Below are positions 35,186-47,526 of a stretch of 64,000 bases of DNA, piece after piece. The notes under the pieces were generated by a model, which did no database searches, was not told the origin of the DNA, and saw only the letters and a list, made by a program, of their open reading frames with translations. The stretch spans positions 1 through 64,000 of the forward strand of contig NZ_FQWE01000010.1 in the NCBI RefSeq assembly GCF_900129575.1, given 5' to 3'. The translations under genes and the position numbers were made by a program. The stretch is from Flavobacterium segetis (lineage in GTDB: Bacteria; Bacteroidota; Bacteroidia; Flavobacteriales; Flavobacteriaceae). Position 1 is the first letter of the stretch; each line of letters opens with the position of its first letter.

Positions 35186-35256
35186 ACGGGCGTAGTTCAA
35201 GGGTAGAATAGCGGTCTCCAAAACCGTTGATGGGGGTTCGAATCCCTCCGCCCGTG
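35186..35256 (+). tRNA. tRNA-Trp (CCA)
   Basis: 71 nt. Acceptor ACGGGCG/CGCCCGT, anticodon loop CTCCAAA (CCA anticodon), T-arm GGGGG-TTCGAAT-CCCTC region. Located between tuf and secE, 16 nt before secE. Confidence 0.96.
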
Positions 35257-35272
35257 CAAAAAACAAATCACA

Positions 35273-35470
35273 ATGACAAAAGTTGTAAATTATATATCGG
35301 AAGCATTTGAGGAATTAAAGTCAAATGTAACTTGGCCAGAATGGCCTGAGGTGCAACGTCTTACGATTGTTGTTGCCGTATTTTCTATATTATTCGCCTT
35401 GGCAACTTGGGGAGTTGATGAAATTTTTGCAAAAGCTTTAGCTGGATTTTTTAACTGGATAAAAGCTTAA
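35273..35470 (+). CDS. secE: Preprotein translocase subunit SecE
   Basis: 65 aa, the short single-span form. Amphipathic part with ELKSNVTWPEWPEVQRLTIVV at about 13-33, the conserved SecE clamp region, then one membrane helix at about 29-50. Works with SecY in the membrane channel. It precedes nusG by 10 nt. Confidence 0.96.
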   Translation: MTKVVNYISEAFEELKSNVTWPEWPEVQRLTIVVAVFSILFALATWGVDEIFAKALAGFFNWIKA

Positions 35471-35480
35471 ATTTTTTGTT

Positions 35481-36032
35481 ATGGCAGATAATAATATTAA
35501 AAAATGGTACGTCGTTAGAGCGGTAAGTGGACAAGAAAATAAAGTTAAAGCATATATCGAAACCGAGATCGCAAGATTAGAGATGACTGATTATGTTTCG
35601 CAGGTTTTAGTTCCTACTGAAAAAGTCGTTACCGTCAAAGAAGGAAAAAAAATAATCAAAGACAAAGTTTATTTCCCTGGTTATGTAATGATTGAGGCAA
35701 ATCTTGTTGGAGAAATACCTCATATTATTAAATCCATAACAAGTGTTATTGGTTTCTTAGGAGAAATTAAAGGTGGTGAGCCCGTTCCCTTAAGAATATC
35801 AGAAGTAAATAGAATGCTTGGTAAAGTAGATGAGTTGGCTGTAAATACTGATACTCGTGCTATTCCCTTCAACATTGGGGAAACCATTAAGGTTGTTGAT
35901 GGTCCTTTTAATGGTTTCAATGGAACTGTTGAAAAAATTAATGATGAAAAGCGTAAACTGGAAGTTATGGTTAAAATTTTCGGAAGAAAAACACCATTGG
36001 AATTGAGTTTCATGCAAGTTGAAAAAGTATAA
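35481..36032 (+). CDS. nusG: Transcription termination/antitermination protein NusG
   Basis: 183 aa. NGN domain at about 6-115 (KWYVVRAVSGQENKVKAYIE) and KOW domain near 125-183 with GETIKVVDGPFNGFNGTVEKI. Binds RNA polymerase and couples transcription with translation or Rho. Standard secE-nusG-rplK order. Confidence 0.97.
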   Translation: MADNNIKKWYVVRAVSGQENKVKAYIETEIARLEMTDYVSQVLVPTEKVVTVKEGKKIIKDKVYFPGYVMIEANLVGEIPHIIKSITSVIGFLGEIKGGEPVPLRISEVNRMLGKVDELAVNTDTRAIPFNIGETIKVVDGPFNGFNGTVEKINDEKRKLEVMVKIFGRKTPLELSFMQVEKV

Positions 36033-36100
36033 TTTTTTGTTACAACTATAATATCCATTGCTATCGCTTCCAATGATTGCAGTGTTAAATTTTTTAAAAA

Positions 36101-36538
36101 ATGGCTAAAGAAATTAGTAAGGTAGTTAAACTACAAGTTAAGGGAGGTGCTGCGAACCCGTCGCCACCGGTTGGACCTGCTTTAGGAGCTGCTGGTGTGA
36201 ACATCATGGAGTTCTGTAAGCAATTTAATGCTAGAACTCAGGATAAAGCCGGCAAAATTTGCCCAGTACAAATTACTGTGTATAAAGACAAATCATTTGA
36301 TTTTGTCGTAAAAACTCCTCCAGCTGCTGTCCAATTAATGGAAGCTACAAAGCTAAAGTCCGGATCTGGTGAGCCAAATCGTAAAAAAGTAGCTAGCGTT
36401 ACTTGGGATGTTATCAAAGCAATTGCTGAAGATAAAATGGTAGATCTAAATGCATTCACAATCGAATCTGCTATGAGCATGATCGCTGGAACAGCTAGAT
36501 CTATGGGTATAACTGTATCAGGAGACGCTCCTTTTTAA
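36101..36538 (+). CDS. rplK: 50S ribosomal protein L11
   Basis: 145 aa. Opening [36 protein letters not shown] with the conserved proline-rich N-terminal domain, then the rRNA-binding C-terminal domain ending in GTARSMGI. Forms the GTPase-associated centre. Confidence 0.98.
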   Translation: MAKEISKVVKLQVKGGAANPSPPVGPALGAAGVNIMEFCKQFNARTQDKAGKICPVQITVYKDKSFDFVVKTPPAAVQLMEATKLKSGSGEPNRKKVASVTWDVIKAIAEDKMVDLNAFTIESAMSMIAGTARSMGITVSGDAPF

Positions 36539-36551
36539 TTAAGAGAAAGAC

Positions 36552-37241
36552 ATGGCAAAATTGACAAAAAAGCAAAAAGAGGCTGCTTCAAAAATTGAAA
36601 AGAACAAATTATATTCTCTTAAAGATGCTGCTGCATTGATAAAGGTAATTGCTTCTGCAAAATTTGATGAGTCTGTTGATATCGCGGTGCGTTTGGGTGT
36701 AGATCCAAGAAAAGCGAATCAAATGGTAAGAGGTGTAGTTACTTTACCTCACGGAACTGGTAAAGACGTAAAAGTACTTGCATTAGTTACTCCAGATAAA
36801 GAGGCGGAAGCTTTGGCAGCTGGCGCAGACTTTGTTGGTCTTGATGAGTATTTACAAAAGATCAAAGACGGTTGGACAGATGTTGATGTTATCATCACTA
36901 TGCCTTCTGTTATGGGTAAATTAGGTCCATTAGGTCGTATATTAGGACCTAGAGGTTTAATGCCTAACCCTAAAACAGGTACTGTAACAATGGATGTTGC
37001 AAAAGCTGTTCAAGAAGTTAAAGCTGGTAAAATCGACTTTAAAGTTGACAAAACTGGTATTGTGCATGCGGGAATTGGGAAAGTTTCTTTTGGAGCTGAA
37101 CAAATTATTGACAATGCTCACGAAATTATTCAAACATTAATCAAACTTAAACCAACTGCGGCTAAAGGAACTTACATTAAAAGTATTTACCTAACTAGCA
37201 CGATGAGTCCAGCAATTGCATTGGATCCTAAAGCAGTATAA
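36552..37241 (+). CDS. rplA: 50S ribosomal protein L1
   Basis: 229 aa, normal length. [19 protein letters not shown] near 126-144 is the signature loop. 13 nt after rplK. In other bacteria L1 also represses its own operon by binding the mRNA leader; no clear copy of that site was identified here. Confidence 0.98.
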   Translation: MAKLTKKQKEAASKIEKNKLYSLKDAAALIKVIASAKFDESVDIAVRLGVDPRKANQMVRGVVTLPHGTGKDVKVLALVTPDKEAEALAAGADFVGLDEYLQKIKDGWTDVDVIITMPSVMGKLGPLGRILGPRGLMPNPKTGTVTMDVAKAVQEVKAGKIDFKVDKTGIVHAGIGKVSFGAEQIIDNAHEIIQTLIKLKPTAAKGTYIKSIYLTSTMSPAIALDPKAV

Positions 37242-37263
37242 TTGGTAGTTAAAAATTTTTAGT

Positions 37264-37776
37264 ATGACTAGAGAAGAAAAATCAATTGCGATTGAAGATT
37301 TAACTGCACAGTTAGCTGGTACAAATATTATTTATGTATCTGATATTTCTGGACTTAATGCAGAGACTACTTCAAACCTAAGAAGAGCTTGTTATAAAGC
37401 AGGTATAAAATTAGAGGTTGTTAAAAACACTTTGCTTGCAAAAGCAATGGAAGCATCTGCTAATGATTATGGTGATTTACCAACTGTATTAAGTGGTAAC
37501 AGCGCAATATTCATTTCAGACGTTGCGAATGGACCAGGAAAAATAATTAAAGACTTCCGTAAAAAATCAGACAAACCTGTTTTAAAAGGAGCTTATATTA
37601 ATTCTGAGGTTTACATTGGTGATGATCAATTAGATGCATTAGCGACAATTAAATCTAAAGAAGAGCTTATTGGAGAAATCATTGGATTGCTTCAGTCACC
37701 AGCTCAAAGAGTAATTTCTGCTCTTCAAAACCAATTCGCTAAAAGCGAACAGGCTCCAGAAGAAGCGGAAGCATAA
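37264..37776 (+). CDS. rplJ: 50S ribosomal protein L10
   Basis: 170 aa. N-terminal rRNA-binding domain with LRRACYKAGIKLEVVKNTLLAKA near 38-60 and a C-terminal helix that carries L7/L12 dimers. It begins 22 nt after rplA, too close for the long leader that controls L10 in enterobacteria. Confidence 0.97.
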   Translation: MTREEKSIAIEDLTAQLAGTNIIYVSDISGLNAETTSNLRRACYKAGIKLEVVKNTLLAKAMEASANDYGDLPTVLSGNSAIFISDVANGPGKIIKDFRKKSDKPVLKGAYINSEVYIGDDQLDALATIKSKEELIGEIIGLLQSPAQRVISALQNQFAKSEQAPEEAEA

Positions 37777-37863
37777 TTAAAATAGAGGTCACTCTAATTT
37801 AATTTAAAAAAGCGCACAATAAATTAATTATATTTTTACAAATCATTTTAAAACGATAAAAAA

Positions 37864-38232
37864 ATGGCAGATTTGAAACAATTCGCAGAACAATTGGTTA
37901 ACCTTACAGTAAAAGAAGTTAACGAATTAGCGACAATATTAAAAGATGAGTACGGAATCGAACCAGCTGCTGCAGCTGTAGTAGTTTCAGGTGGTGGCGA
38001 AGCTGCTGCTGAAGACGTTCAAACAGAATTTACAGTAGTATTAAAAGCGGCAGGTGCTTCTAAATTAGCTGTAGTTAAATTGGTAAAAGAACTTACAGGT
38101 TTAGGTTTGAAAGAAGCTAAAGATGTAGTTGATAGCGCACCAAGTAACGTAAAAGAAGGTGTAACTAAAGAAGAGGCTGAAGGGCTTAAAAAATCTTTAG
38201 AAGAAGCAGGAGCTGAGGTTGAACTTAAATAG
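37864..38232 (+). CDS. rplL: 50S ribosomal protein L7/L12
   Basis: 122 aa. N-terminal dimer domain, alanine-rich hinge near 38-52, and C-terminal factor-binding domain with [25 protein letters not shown] hairpin lies shortly after the stop, before rpoB. Confidence 0.98.
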   Translation: MADLKQFAEQLVNLTVKEVNELATILKDEYGIEPAAAAVVVSGGGEAAAEDVQTEFTVVLKAAGASKLAVVKLVKELTGLGLKEAKDVVDSAPSNVKEGVTKEEAEGLKKSLEEAGAEVELK

Positions 38233-38254
38233 TTAACTTCTACTTTGAGAATTA

Positions 38255-38290
38255 GGTTTAGGTCTTAAATGTATATTTAAGGCTTAAACC
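38255..38290 (+). promoter_or_regulatory. Hairpin between rplL and rpoB
   Basis: GGTTTA-ggt-CTTAAAT pairs with ATTTAAG-gc-TTAAACC around a 4-nt loop, followed by ATTTTTCG. It could attenuate transcription into rpoB or be an RNase site, as known at this position in enterobacteria; the enterobacterial parallel is general knowledge, the role here is inference. The remaining gap to rpoB (38291-38505) shows no gene. Confidence 0.6.
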
Positions 38291-38505
38291 ATTTTTCGTA
38301 TAATAAAATTATATTAAGTTTTATTATAAAATAGCACAGATACAAAAAGGTTTTTAAATCAATACGATGAAAGAAAATGGATAAAGAGTTGCTCTTAAAC
38401 TATTTTTAAAGATGTATTGACTATAAAAAAAAAGTATAGATTGTTTTATAAATTAGACAGTGTTTTGCACAAAAACTACTTTTTTTAATCAAAATTTCTC
38501 CATTG

Positions 38506-41500
38506 ATGATTACAAATCAGACTGAAAGATTAAATTTTGCCTCAACAAAAAATATTCCTCAATATCCAGATTTTCTAGATGTTCAGGTTAAATCGTTTAA
38601 AGATTTTTTTCAATTAGAAACTAAATCTGACGAAAGAGGCGACGAAGGGCTTTACAATACCTTCATGGAAAATTTCCCAATTACAGATACAAGAAACAAC
38701 TTTGTATTGGAATTCCTTGACTATTTTGTAGATCCACCTCGTTACACAATTCAAGAATGTATAGAACGAGGACTTACTTATAGTGTTCCTTTAAAGGCTA
38801 GGTTAAAACTATATTGCACAGATCCAGAGCATGAGGATTTTGAAACGATTGTTCAAGATGTATATCTTGGTACAATTCCTTACATGACGCCTAGTGGTAC
38901 TTTTGTTATCAATGGTGCTGAACGTGTAGTTGTTTCGCAATTACATAGATCTCCAGGTGTTTTCTTTGGTCAATCATTCCACGCAAATGGAACAAAATTG
39001 TATTCTGCTAGGGTAATTCCTTTTAAAGGTTCTTGGATAGAATTTTCTACAGATATAAACAGCGTAATGTATGCTTATATTGATAGAAAGAAAAAACTAC
39101 CTGTAACTACTTTATTCCGTGCAATCGGTTTTGAAAGAGACAAGGATATCCTTGAAATCTTTGATCTAGCTGAAGAAATTAAAGTATCTAAAACAGGTCT
39201 TAAAAAATATATCGGTAGAAAATTAGCTGCTCGTGTATTAAATACATGGCATGAAGATTTCGTAGATGAAGATACAGGTGAGGTAGTTTCTATTGAACGT
39301 AACGAAATAATCCTTGATAGAGATACAATTATCGACAAAGATAATGTAGAAGAAATCATTGATTCTAATGTTAAATCTATTTTGTTACATAAAGAAGATG
39401 CTAATCAAGGTGATTATGCCATCATTCATAATACGTTACAAAAAGATCCAACAAACTCTGAAAAAGAAGCTGTTGAGCATATCTACAGGCAATTGCGTAA
39501 CGCAGAACCGCCTGATGAAGAAACTGCTCGTGGTATCATAGATAAATTATTCTTTTCTGATCAACGTTATAACTTAGGTGAAGTTGGTCGTTACAGAATA
39601 AATAAAAAATTAGGGTTAGATACTCCAATGGAAAAGCAAGTCTTGACCAAAGAAGATATCATAACTATCGTGAAATATTTGATCGAATTGATCAACTCTA
39701 AAGCAGAGATTGATGATATCGATCACTTATCAAACCGTCGTGTGAGAACAGTTGGTGAACAATTGTCTCAACAATTCGGTGTTGGTTTAGCGCGTATGGC
39801 TAGAACTATTCGGGAGAGAATGAACGTTAGAGATAACGAGGTGTTTACACCAATTGATTTGATTAATGCTAAAACATTATCATCAGTTATCAACTCTTTC
39901 TTTGGTACAAACCAGTTGTCACAGTTCATGGATCAAACAAATCCACTTGCTGAGATTACACATAAGAGAAGATTATCTGCACTAGGACCAGGTGGACTTT
40001 CGAGAGAGAGAGCTGGATTTGAGGTACGTGACGTTCACTACACGCATTATGGACGTTTATGTCCAATTGAAACTCCAGAGGGTCCAAACATTGGTTTGAT
40101 CTCCTCTCTAGGTGTTTATGCTAAAGTAAACGGAATGGGTTTCATTGAAACACCGTACCGTAAAGTAACTAATGGAGTTGTAGATTTAGTTTCTACTCCA
40201 GTTTACTTAAGCGCAGAAGAAGAAGAAGGAATGATGATTGCTCAGGCAAATATCCAAATGGATGCTACTGGAAAAATTACTTCTGAAGACGTAATTGCAC
40301 GTCAAGAAGGTGATTTTCCTGTAATTGAGCCTACAAGAGTTGATTATACGGATGTAGCGCCTAACCAAATTGCTTCTATTTCAGCTTCATTAATTCCGTT
40401 CTTGGAACATGATGATGCGAATAGAGCGTTAATGGGATCTAACATGATGCGTCAGGCCGTACCATTAATTCGTCCTGAAGCTCCTATTGTTGGAACTGGT
40501 TTAGAGCGTCAAGTTGCTTCTGATTCTAGAGTATTGATCAATGCTGAAGGAGATGGAGTTATTGAATATGTTGATGCTAATATCATTACTATCAAATATG
40601 ACCGTACTGAGGAAGAAAGAATGGTTAGTTTTGAATCTGATGAGAAAACATACAATCTAATTAAATTTAGAAAAACCAATCAAGGAACAAGTATTAACCT
40701 TAAACCGATCGTAAGAAAAGGGGATAGAGTGATTCTTGGTCAAGTATTATCAGAAGGATATGCGACTCAGAATGGTGAATTGGCTTTAGGTCGTAACTTA
40801 AAAGTGGCGTTTATGCCATGGAAAGGATACAACTTTGAGGATGCAATTGTAATTTCTGAGAAAGTAGTTCGTGATGATATCTTTACTTCTATTCACGTTG
40901 ATGATTATTCATTAGAAGTGAGAGATACTAAATTAGGTAACGAAGAATTAACGAACGATATACCGAACGTTTCTGAAGAAGCTACTAAAGATTTAGATGA
41001 AAATGGTATGATTAGAATTGGAGCCGAGGTTAAACCTGGCGACATTCTTATCGGAAAAATTACTCCAAAAGGAGAATCAGATCCTACACCTGAAGAGAAA
41101 TTGCTTCGCGCAATCTTTGGGGATAAAGCAGGTGATGTAAAAGATGCTTCATTAAAAGCTTCTCCTTCTTTACATGGTGTTGTTTTAGATAAAAAATTGT
41201 TCGCAAGAGCGGTTAAAGATAAACGTAAACGTACACAAGATAAAGATGCTTTAGGCGCTTTAGAAATGGAGTTTGAAACGAAATTTGTTGAATTAAAAGA
41301 CAAATTAGTAGAGAAATTGTTCTTGATTGTAAACGGAAAAACATCTCAAGGAGTAATGAATGATTTGGGTGAAGAAGTTTTACCAAAAGGTAAAAAATAT
41401 ACTCAGAAAATGCTTTATGCAGTTGAAGATTTTGCTCACTTAAGTAAAGGTCAATGGGTTGCTGATGATGCAACTAATAAAATGGTTAATGATTTAATTC

Positions 41501-42318
41501 ATAACTATAAAATTAAATTGAACGATTTACAAGGGGCTTTGCGTAGAGAAAAATTCACAATTACTGTTGGGGATGAATTACCAGCTGGAATTTTGAAATT
41601 GGCTAAAGTTTATATTGCCAAAAAACGTAAGTTAAAAGTTGGGGATAAAATGGCAGGACGTCACGGTAACAAAGGTATTGTTGCTCGTATCGTTCGTCAT
41701 GAAGATATGCCTTTCCTTGAAGACGGAACGCCAGTTGATATTGTATTGAACCCATTAGGAGTTCCTTCACGTATGAACATTGGTCAAATTTATGAAACGG
41801 TATTAGGTTGGGCTGGACAAAACTTGGGTAGAAAATTTGCTACTCCAATTTTTGATGGAGCAACTTTAGATCAAATCAACGAGTTGACGGATGAAGCTGG
41901 AATCCCACGTTTTGGACATACTTATTTATATGATGGTGGAACTGGAGAGCGTTTTAATCAAGCAGCAACAGTTGGGGTTATCTATATGTTGAAACTAGGT
42001 CACATGGTTGATGACAAGATGCACGCACGTTCTATCGGGCCGTACTCTTTAATCACACAACAGCCTTTAGGTGGTAAAGCACAATTTGGTGGACAACGTT
42101 TTGGAGAGATGGAAGTTTGGGCACTTGAGGCTTATGGAGCGTCAAGTACTTTACGTGAAATCTTAACAGTTAAATCTGATGATGTTATTGGTAGAGCCAA
42201 AACTTACGAGGCAATCGTAAAAGGGGAATCAATGCCGGAACCAGGATTACCAGAATCATTCAATGTATTAATGCATGAATTGAAAGGTCTAGGACTTGAT
42301 ATTCGTTTAGAAGAATAA
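38506..42318 (+). CDS. rpoB: DNA-directed RNA polymerase subunit beta
   Basis: 1270 aa from the ATG at 38506; a TTG one codon earlier is in frame but less likely. All conserved regions are present. The rifampicin cluster reads [20 protein letters not shown] followed by RLSALGPGG, with the wild-type Asp, His and Ser at the positions usually changed in resistant mutants. The C-terminus [11 protein letters not shown] is typical. Followed by an unusually long spacer before rpoC. Confidence 0.99.
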   Translation: MITNQTERLNFASTKNIPQYPDFLDVQVKSFKDFFQLETKSDERGDEGLYNTFMENFPITDTRNNFVLEFLDYFVDPPRYTIQECIERGLTYSVPLKARLKLYCTDPEHEDFETIVQDVYLGTIPYMTPSGTFVINGAERVVVSQLHRSPGVFFGQSFHANGTKLYSARVIPFKGSWIEFSTDINSVMYAYIDRKKKLPVTTLFRAIGFERDKDILEIFDLAEEIKVSKTGLKKYIGRKLAARVLNTWHEDFVDEDTGEVVSIERNEIILDRDTIIDKDNVEEIIDSNVKSILLHKEDANQGDYAIIHNTLQKDPTNSEKEAVEHIYRQLRNAEPPDEETARGIIDKLFFSDQRYNLGEVGRYRINKKLGLDTPMEKQVLTKEDIITIVKYLIELINSKAEIDDIDHLSNRRVRTVGEQLSQQFGVGLARMARTIRERMNVRDNEVFTPIDLINAKTLSSVINSFFGTNQLSQFMDQTNPLAEITHKRRLSALGPGGLSRERAGFEVRDVHYTHYGRLCPIETPEGPNIGLISSLGVYAKVNGMGFIETPYRKVTNGVVDLVSTPVYLSAEEEEGMMIAQANIQMDATGKITSEDVIARQEGDFPVIEPTRVDYTDVAPNQIASISASLIPFLEHDDANRALMGSNMMRQAVPLIRPEAPIVGTGLERQVASDSRVLINAEGDGVIEYVDANIITIKYDRTEEERMVSFESDEKTYNLIKFRKTNQGTSINLKPIVRKGDRVILGQVLSEGYATQNGELALGRNLKVAFMPWKGYNFEDAIVISEKVVRDDIFTSIHVDDYSLEVRDTKLGNEELTNDIPNVSEEATKDLDENGMIRIGAEVKPGDILIGKITPKGESDPTPEEKLLRAIFGDKAGDVKDASLKASPSLHGVVLDKKLFARAVKDKRKRTQDKDALGALEMEFETKFVELKDKLVEKLFLIVNGKTSQGVMNDLGEEVLPKGKKYTQKMLYAVEDFAHLSKGQWVADDATNKMVNDLIHNYKIKLNDLQGALRREKFTITVGDELPAGILKLAKVYIAKKRKLKVGDKMAGRHGNKGIVARIVRHEDMPFLEDGTPVDIVLNPLGVPSRMNIGQIYETVLGWAGQNLGRKFATPIFDGATLDQINELTDEAGIPRFGHTYLYDGGTGERFNQAATVGVIYMLKLGHMVDDKMHARSIGPYSLITQQPLGGKAQFGGQRFGEMEVWALEAYGASSTLREILTVKSDDVIGRAKTYEAIVKGESMPEPGLPESFNVLMHELKGLGLDIRLEE

Positions 42319-42324
42319 ATTTTT

Positions 42325-42392
42325 AGTTTTCAGTGTTTCGTTAATTATTATTCAGTTTCAAACTGCACACTAATTACTGAACACTGAAAACT
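42325..42392. repeat. Long inverted repeat in the rpoB-rpoC spacer
   Basis: AGTTTTCAGTGTT at 42325-42337 pairs exactly with AACACTGAAAACT at 42380-42392, and the inner ATTAATT-type bases extend the arms with mismatches. The right arm also reads as 7-bp units (ATTACTG AACACTG AAAACTT). The spacer from 42319 to 42638 is about 320 nt and holds no gene. Confidence 0.8.
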
Positions 42393-42638
42393 TGTTTTAA
42401 TTAGTTTTCGAGATTTATACCCGTAAACCGTTCCGATTTTTTATAGAAATAAGTTTTTATAACTAGCGCTTCAAAATTAGTTTGAAGTTTAGAGAAGTAA
42501 CTCGAGGTGTTTTAATAGTCTTAAAGTTTAATTTTATAAAGTTTTAAAAGTCTTTCGTGACTTTTGATTTTCGAATTTCAAACTTTTGACTATAATAAAA
42601 ATCAATTTTTAATTGCAAATAAATCAATAGTAAAAACT

Positions 42639-45600
42639 ATGATCAATAATAGAAATAACAATAATAAAGACAAGAATCCTGTTAAAAGATTCAACAAAAT
42701 TTCGATAGGTTTAGCTTCGCCAGAATCTATATTGAAAGAGTCAAGAGGAGAGGTTTTAAAGCCTGAAACTATCAACTATAGAACGCACAAACCAGAGCGT
42801 GATGGTCTTTTTTGTGAGCGAATTTTCGGTCCAGTGAAAGATTTTGAATGTGCATGTGGAAAATATAAAAGAATACGCTACAAAGGGATCATTTGTGACC
42901 GTTGTGGTGTTGAAGTTACGGAGAAAAAAGTACGTAGAGATAGAGTAGGACACATCAATCTAGTTGTGCCAATTGCTCACATCTGGTATTTCCGTTCTCT
43001 TCCAAACAAAATTGGATATATCCTTGGTCTTCCATCTAAGAAATTAGATATGATCATTTACTACGAAAGATACGTAGTAATTCAAGCGGGTATTGCTAAA
43101 AATGCAGAAGGGGAATCAGTACAAAGATTGGACTTCCTTACAGAAGAAGAATATTTGAACATTCTTGATACTCTTCCTGCAGACAACCAGTATTTGGATG
43201 ATTTTGATCCGAATAAATTTGTTGCCAAAATGGGAGCGGAGTGTATTATGGACTTATTGGCTAGAATTGATTTAGATCAGTTGTCATACCAATTGAGACA
43301 TAATGCAAATAATGAAACATCTAAACAACGTAAAACAGAAGCTTTAAAAAGATTACAAGTAGTTGAATCTTTCCGTGAGTCTAACTTGAACCGTGAGAAT
43401 CGTCCAGAATGGATGATTATGAAAGTAGTTCCAGTTATTCCACCAGAATTACGTCCGCTTGTGCCACTTGATGGAGGTCGTTTTGCAACTTCAGATTTAA
43501 ATGACTTATACCGCCGTGTAATTATACGTAATAACCGTTTGAAGAGATTAATGGAGATTAAAGCTCCAGAAGTTATCTTAAGAAATGAGAAACGTATGTT
43601 GCAGGAATCGGTAGATTCACTTTTTGATAATACTCGTAAAGCATCTGCCGTTAAAACAGAATCAAATAGACCATTAAAATCATTATCAGATTCCCTTAAA
43701 GGTAAGCAAGGACGTTTCCGTCAAAACTTACTTGGAAAACGTGTGGATTATTCTGCCCGTTCGGTAATTGTTGTTGGACCTGAATTAAAATTATCTGAGT
43801 GTGGTATCCCTAAAGATATGGCAGCAGAGTTATACAAGCCTTTTGTTATCCGTAAATTGATAGAAAGGGGTATTGTAAAAACTGTAAAATCAGCTAAAAA
43901 AATAATTGATAAAAAAGAGCCAGTAGTTTGGGATATCCTTGAAAATGTAATTAAAGGTCACCCAATATTACTAAACCGTGCTCCTACTTTGCACAGATTA
44001 GGTATTCAAGCATTCCAACCAAAATTAATTGAAGGAAAAGCAATCCAGTTGCACCCTTTAGTTTGTACTGCATTTAATGCGGATTTTGATGGGGATCAAA
44101 TGGCAGTTCACTTACCATTAGGACCAGAAGCTATTTTGGAAGCACAACTATTAATGTTGGGTTCTCATAATATTCTGAATCCTGCAAATGGTGCTCCAAT
44201 TACAGTACCTTCTCAAGATATGGTTTTGGGTCTATATTATATGACCAAAGAACGTTTGTCTACTCCAGAACTTAAAATTTTAGGAGAAGGAATTACATTT
44301 TATTCTGCTGAAGAAGTAAATATAGCTTTAAATGAAGGAAGATTAGAATTGAATGCTTCTGTAAAAATTAGAGCAAAAGATTTTAATGAAGCGGGAGAAT
44401 TAGTATACAAAATTATCCAAACAACTGCTGGACGTGTATTATTTAATGAAGTGGTACCTGAAGCAGCTGGATATATCAATGATGTATTGACTAAGAAAAA
44501 CCTTAGAGACATTATTGGTCACGTATTAAGTTCTACTGATGTGCCTACAACGGCAGCTTTCTTGGATAACATGAAAGACATGGGTTATAAATTTGCCTTC
44601 AAAGGTGGTTTATCATTCTCTCTTGGAGACATTAGAATTCCAGAACAAAAACCAAAATTAATTGCAGATGCCAGAGAACAAGTTCAGGGTATTTCTGCTA
44701 ATTATAACATGGGTCTAATTACAAATAACGAACGTTACAACCAAGTTATTGATGTTTGGACTTCAGCAAATGCTCAGTTAACAGAGTTAGCAATGAAAAA
44801 CATTAGAGAAGACCAACAAGGTTTTAACTCTGTTTACATGATGCTTGATTCTGGAGCTAGGGGTTCCAAAGAGCAGATTCGTCAATTAACCGGTATGCGT
44901 GGTTTGATGGCTAAGCCAAAAAAATCTACTGCTGGTGGTGGTGAAATTATTGAAAATCCAATTCTTTCTAACTTTAAAGAAGGTCTGTCTATTCTTGAGT
45001 ACTTTATTTCTACTCACGGTGCACGTAAAGGTCTTGCGGATACGGCGTTGAAAACTGCTGATGCAGGATACTTAACAAGAAGACTGCACGATGTATCACA
45101 AGATGTAATTGTAAATATTGAAGATTGTGGAACGCTTAGAGGCGTAGAAGTTTCAGCATTGAAGAAAAATGAGGAAATAGTTGAAACATTGGGAGAAAGA
45201 ATTCTTGGTCGTGTTGCATTGCAAGATTTGATAAATCCATTAACTAACGAAATTCTAGTTGAATCAGGACATCAAATTACAGAGGCAATAATGAAACTTA
45301 TTGAAGCTTCTCCAATTGAGAAAGTGGAAGTTCGTTCTCCTCTTGTTTGCGAAGCTCCAAAAGGAATTTGTGCTAAGTGTTACGGTAGAAATTTAGCTAC
45401 TGGTAAAATGACTCAAAGAGGTGAGGCAGTTGGTGTAATTGCAGCACAATCTATCGGAGAGCCTGGAACACAGTTAACATTGCGTACTTTCCACGTTGGT
45501 GGGGTTGCCGGAGGAATTTCTGAAGAATCTAGTATTGTAGTTAAATTTAGCGGAAAACTTGAAATCGAAGATTTAAAAACAGTTAAAGGTGAAGATAGCG

Positions 45601-46952
45601 AAGGTAATTCTGTTGATATTGTTGTATCTCGTTCCACTGAATTAAAATTAGTTGATGAGAAAACAGGTATTTTATTAAACACACATAATATTCCTTACGG
45701 TTCAAGTATTTTTGTAAAAGATGGTCAGTCAGTTACAAAAGGTGACACAATCTGTAAATGGGATCCATATAACGGAGTTATCGTTTCTGAATTTACTGGT
45801 AAAATTGCTTACGAAGACTTAGAGCAAGGTCAATCGTTTATGGTTGAAATAGATGAGCAAACTGGTTTCCAAGAAAAAGTAATTTCTGAATCTAGAGCTA
45901 GTAAATTAATTCCAACTTTATTAGTTTACGGTAAAGATGGAGAATTAATTCGTTCTTATAACCTACCAGTTGGAGCCCACTTAATGGTTGATAATGGTGA
46001 GAAAATTAAAGCAGGTAAAGTATTGGTAAAAATCCCTCGTCGTTCTTCTAAATCAGGAGATATTACGGGAGGTCTTCCTAGAATTACAGAGTTGTTAGAA
46101 GCTCGTAATCCTTCTAATCCAGCTGTTGTTTCTGAAATCGATGGCGTTGTTTCTTTTGGAAAAATTAAAAGAGGTAACCGTGAGGTTGTGATCGAATCTA
46201 AATTTGGAGATATTAGAAAATATCTGGTTAAATTATCAAGCCAAATTCTTGTTCAAGAAAATGACTTTGTAAGAGCAGGTGTTCCATTATCTGATGGCGC
46301 AATAACTCCAGATGATATTTTGAGAATTCAAGGTCCAGCCGCTGTTCAGCAGTATTTAGTAAATGAAATTCAAGAAGTATACCGTTTACAAGGGGTTAAA
46401 ATTAATGACAAACACTTTGAAGTAGTAATACGTCAAATGATGCGTAAGGTAAGAGTTCAAGATCCAGGTGATACTTTATTTTTAGAAGATCAATTAATTC
46501 ACACTAAAGATTTTATCGTTCAAAATGATAAATTATATGGTATGAAAGTAGTTGAAGATGCTGGAGATTCAAGTGCATTGAAAGAAGGACAAATTATAAC
46601 GCCCCGTGAGTTACGTGACGAAAACTCTTTATTGAAACGAACTGATAAAAATCTTGTTGTTGCTCGTGATGTAGTTACTGCTACTGCGACACCAGTTTTA
46701 CAAGGTATTACAAGAGCATCATTGCAAACGAAATCATTTATTTCTGCAGCATCGTTCCAAGAAACTACTAAAGTGTTGAATGAAGCTGCAGTTGCGGGTA
46801 AAATCGACTATTTAGAAGGATTGAAAGAAAATGTTATTGTTGGACATAGAATCCCTGCTGGAACAGGTATGAGAGAATATGACCATACAATTGTAGGCTC
46901 AAAAGAGGATTACAATGACATGATGGCTAGTAAAGAAGAATATATTTATTAA
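42639..46952 (+). CDS. rpoC: DNA-directed RNA polymerase subunit beta'
   Basis: 1437 aa from the ATG at 42639; a longer frame back to 42564 adds an unlikely leader. Zinc site C-A-C-GKY ... CDRCG at about 71-88, catalytic NADFDGD at about 480-486 binding the active-site magnesium, and a second Cys cluster ([13 protein letters not shown]) near 905. Complete C-terminus. Confidence 0.99.
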   Translation: MINNRNNNNKDKNPVKRFNKISIGLASPESILKESRGEVLKPETINYRTHKPERDGLFCERIFGPVKDFECACGKYKRIRYKGIICDRCGVEVTEKKVRRDRVGHINLVVPIAHIWYFRSLPNKIGYILGLPSKKLDMIIYYERYVVIQAGIAKNAEGESVQRLDFLTEEEYLNILDTLPADNQYLDDFDPNKFVAKMGAECIMDLLARIDLDQLSYQLRHNANNETSKQRKTEALKRLQVVESFRESNLNRENRPEWMIMKVVPVIPPELRPLVPLDGGRFATSDLNDLYRRVIIRNNRLKRLMEIKAPEVILRNEKRMLQESVDSLFDNTRKASAVKTESNRPLKSLSDSLKGKQGRFRQNLLGKRVDYSARSVIVVGPELKLSECGIPKDMAAELYKPFVIRKLIERGIVKTVKSAKKIIDKKEPVVWDILENVIKGHPILLNRAPTLHRLGIQAFQPKLIEGKAIQLHPLVCTAFNADFDGDQMAVHLPLGPEAILEAQLLMLGSHNILNPANGAPITVPSQDMVLGLYYMTKERLSTPELKILGEGITFYSAEEVNIALNEGRLELNASVKIRAKDFNEAGELVYKIIQTTAGRVLFNEVVPEAAGYINDVLTKKNLRDIIGHVLSSTDVPTTAAFLDNMKDMGYKFAFKGGLSFSLGDIRIPEQKPKLIADAREQVQGISANYNMGLITNNERYNQVIDVWTSANAQLTELAMKNIREDQQGFNSVYMMLDSGARGSKEQIRQLTGMRGLMAKPKKSTAGGGEIIENPILSNFKEGLSILEYFISTHGARKGLADTALKTADAGYLTRRLHDVSQDVIVNIEDCGTLRGVEVSALKKNEEIVETLGERILGRVALQDLINPLTNEILVESGHQITEAIMKLIEASPIEKVEVRSPLVCEAPKGICAKCYGRNLATGKMTQRGEAVGVIAAQSIGEPGTQLTLRTFHVGGVAGGISEESSIVVKFSGKLEIEDLKTVKGEDSEGNSVDIVVSRSTELKLVDEKTGILLNTHNIPYGSSIFVKDGQSVTKGDTICKWDPYNGVIVSEFTGKIAYEDLEQGQSFMVEIDEQTGFQEKVISESRASKLIPTLLVYGKDGELIRSYNLPVGAHLMVDNGEKIKAGKVLVKIPRRSSKSGDITGGLPRITELLEARNPSNPAVVSEIDGVVSFGKIKRGNREVVIESKFGDIRKYLVKLSSQILVQENDFVRAGVPLSDGAITPDDILRIQGPAAVQQYLVNEIQEVYRLQGVKINDKHFEVVIRQMMRKVRVQDPGDTLFLEDQLIHTKDFIVQNDKLYGMKVVEDAGDSSALKEGQIITPRELRDENSLLKRTDKNLVVARDVVTATATPVLQGITRASLQTKSFISAASFQETTKVLNEAAVAGKIDYLEGLKENVIVGHRIPAGTGMREYDHTIVGSKEDYNDMMASKEEYIY

Positions 46953-46954
46953 GG

Positions 46955-47023
46955 TTTTAGTGTTTAATCCTTAGTGTTTAGCGTCAAAGTTATTACTAAG
47001 GATTAATGGACTAACCACTAAAA
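46955..47023. repeat. Inverted repeat with ACTAA heptamers after rpoC
   Basis: TTAATCCTTAGT at 46964-46975 pairs exactly with ACTAAGGATTAA at 46995-47006, and the outer TTTTAGTG pairs with CACTAAAA. The right side also reads as 7-bp steps (GGACTAA CCACTAA AAGACTA). It ends 10 nt before the start of the DUF3467 gene. Confidence 0.75.
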
Positions 47024-47033
47024 GACTAAAAAT

Positions 47034-47339
47034 ATGAAAGATCAACAACAAGAGCAAATAAATATTGAATTGGATGAGAAAACAGCGGAAGGAATTTATT
47101 CCAACTTAGCTATTATTAATCATTCATCATCAGAATTTGTTTTGGATTTCGTCAGCATCATGCCAGGAATTCCAAAAGCAAAGGTTAAATCGAGAATTGT
47201 TTTAACTCCTCAGCATGCTAAGAGATTGTTAAAAGCAATTGGTGAAAATATTCATCGTTTTGAAATTGCTCATGGTGAAATCAAAGATACTGAGCAAGTT
47301 CCAATTCCGCTTAATTTTGGTCCCGCGGGACAAGCATAA
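47034..47339 (+). CDS. DUF3467 family protein
   Basis: 101 aa. IELDEKTAEGIYSNLAIINHSSSEFVLDFVSIMPG and ARIVLTP-like SRIVLTPQHAKRLLKAIGENI match DUF3467, a short bacterial family with no established role that often lies after rpoC in Bacteroidota. Acidic and soluble. It ends the rpo run; terminator follows. Confidence 0.9.
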   Translation: MKDQQQEQINIELDEKTAEGIYSNLAIINHSSSEFVLDFVSIMPGIPKAKVKSRIVLTPQHAKRLLKAIGENIHRFEIAHGEIKDTEQVPIPLNFGPAGQA

Positions 47340-47346
47340 TACTTTT

Positions 47347-47378
47347 AAAAGGCTTTCACTGCGGTGAAAGCCTTTTTT
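47347..47378 (+). terminator. Terminator after the DUF3467 gene
   Basis: A perfect 13-bp stem AAAAGGCTTTCAC/GTGAAAGCCTTTT with a 4-nt loop, ending in T residues. Confidence 0.95.
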
Positions 47379-47526
47379 ATTAGATACTTCTAATAATTTT
47401 TTTTTTCATAATAGTGCCATACTATTTTAATTTTGGTTTTAAATGTTTATTTTGAGTAAAAACAATGAGATAAACGGCTTTACTGGTTGTTAATCGGAAA
47501 AATTTTAGTGCTTAATGTAGTTCATA

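Noticed and set aside
35720..36073. Minus-strand frame opposite nusG
   Set aside because: Shadow of a conserved coding gene, with no start context or recognisable product; the same holds for other opposite-strand frames within rpoB, rpoC, tuf and acnB.
42564..42638. Longer rpoC start
   Set aside because: The extra 25 residues are not part of the beta' N-terminus, which normally begins near [13 protein letters not shown] at 42639 fits better.
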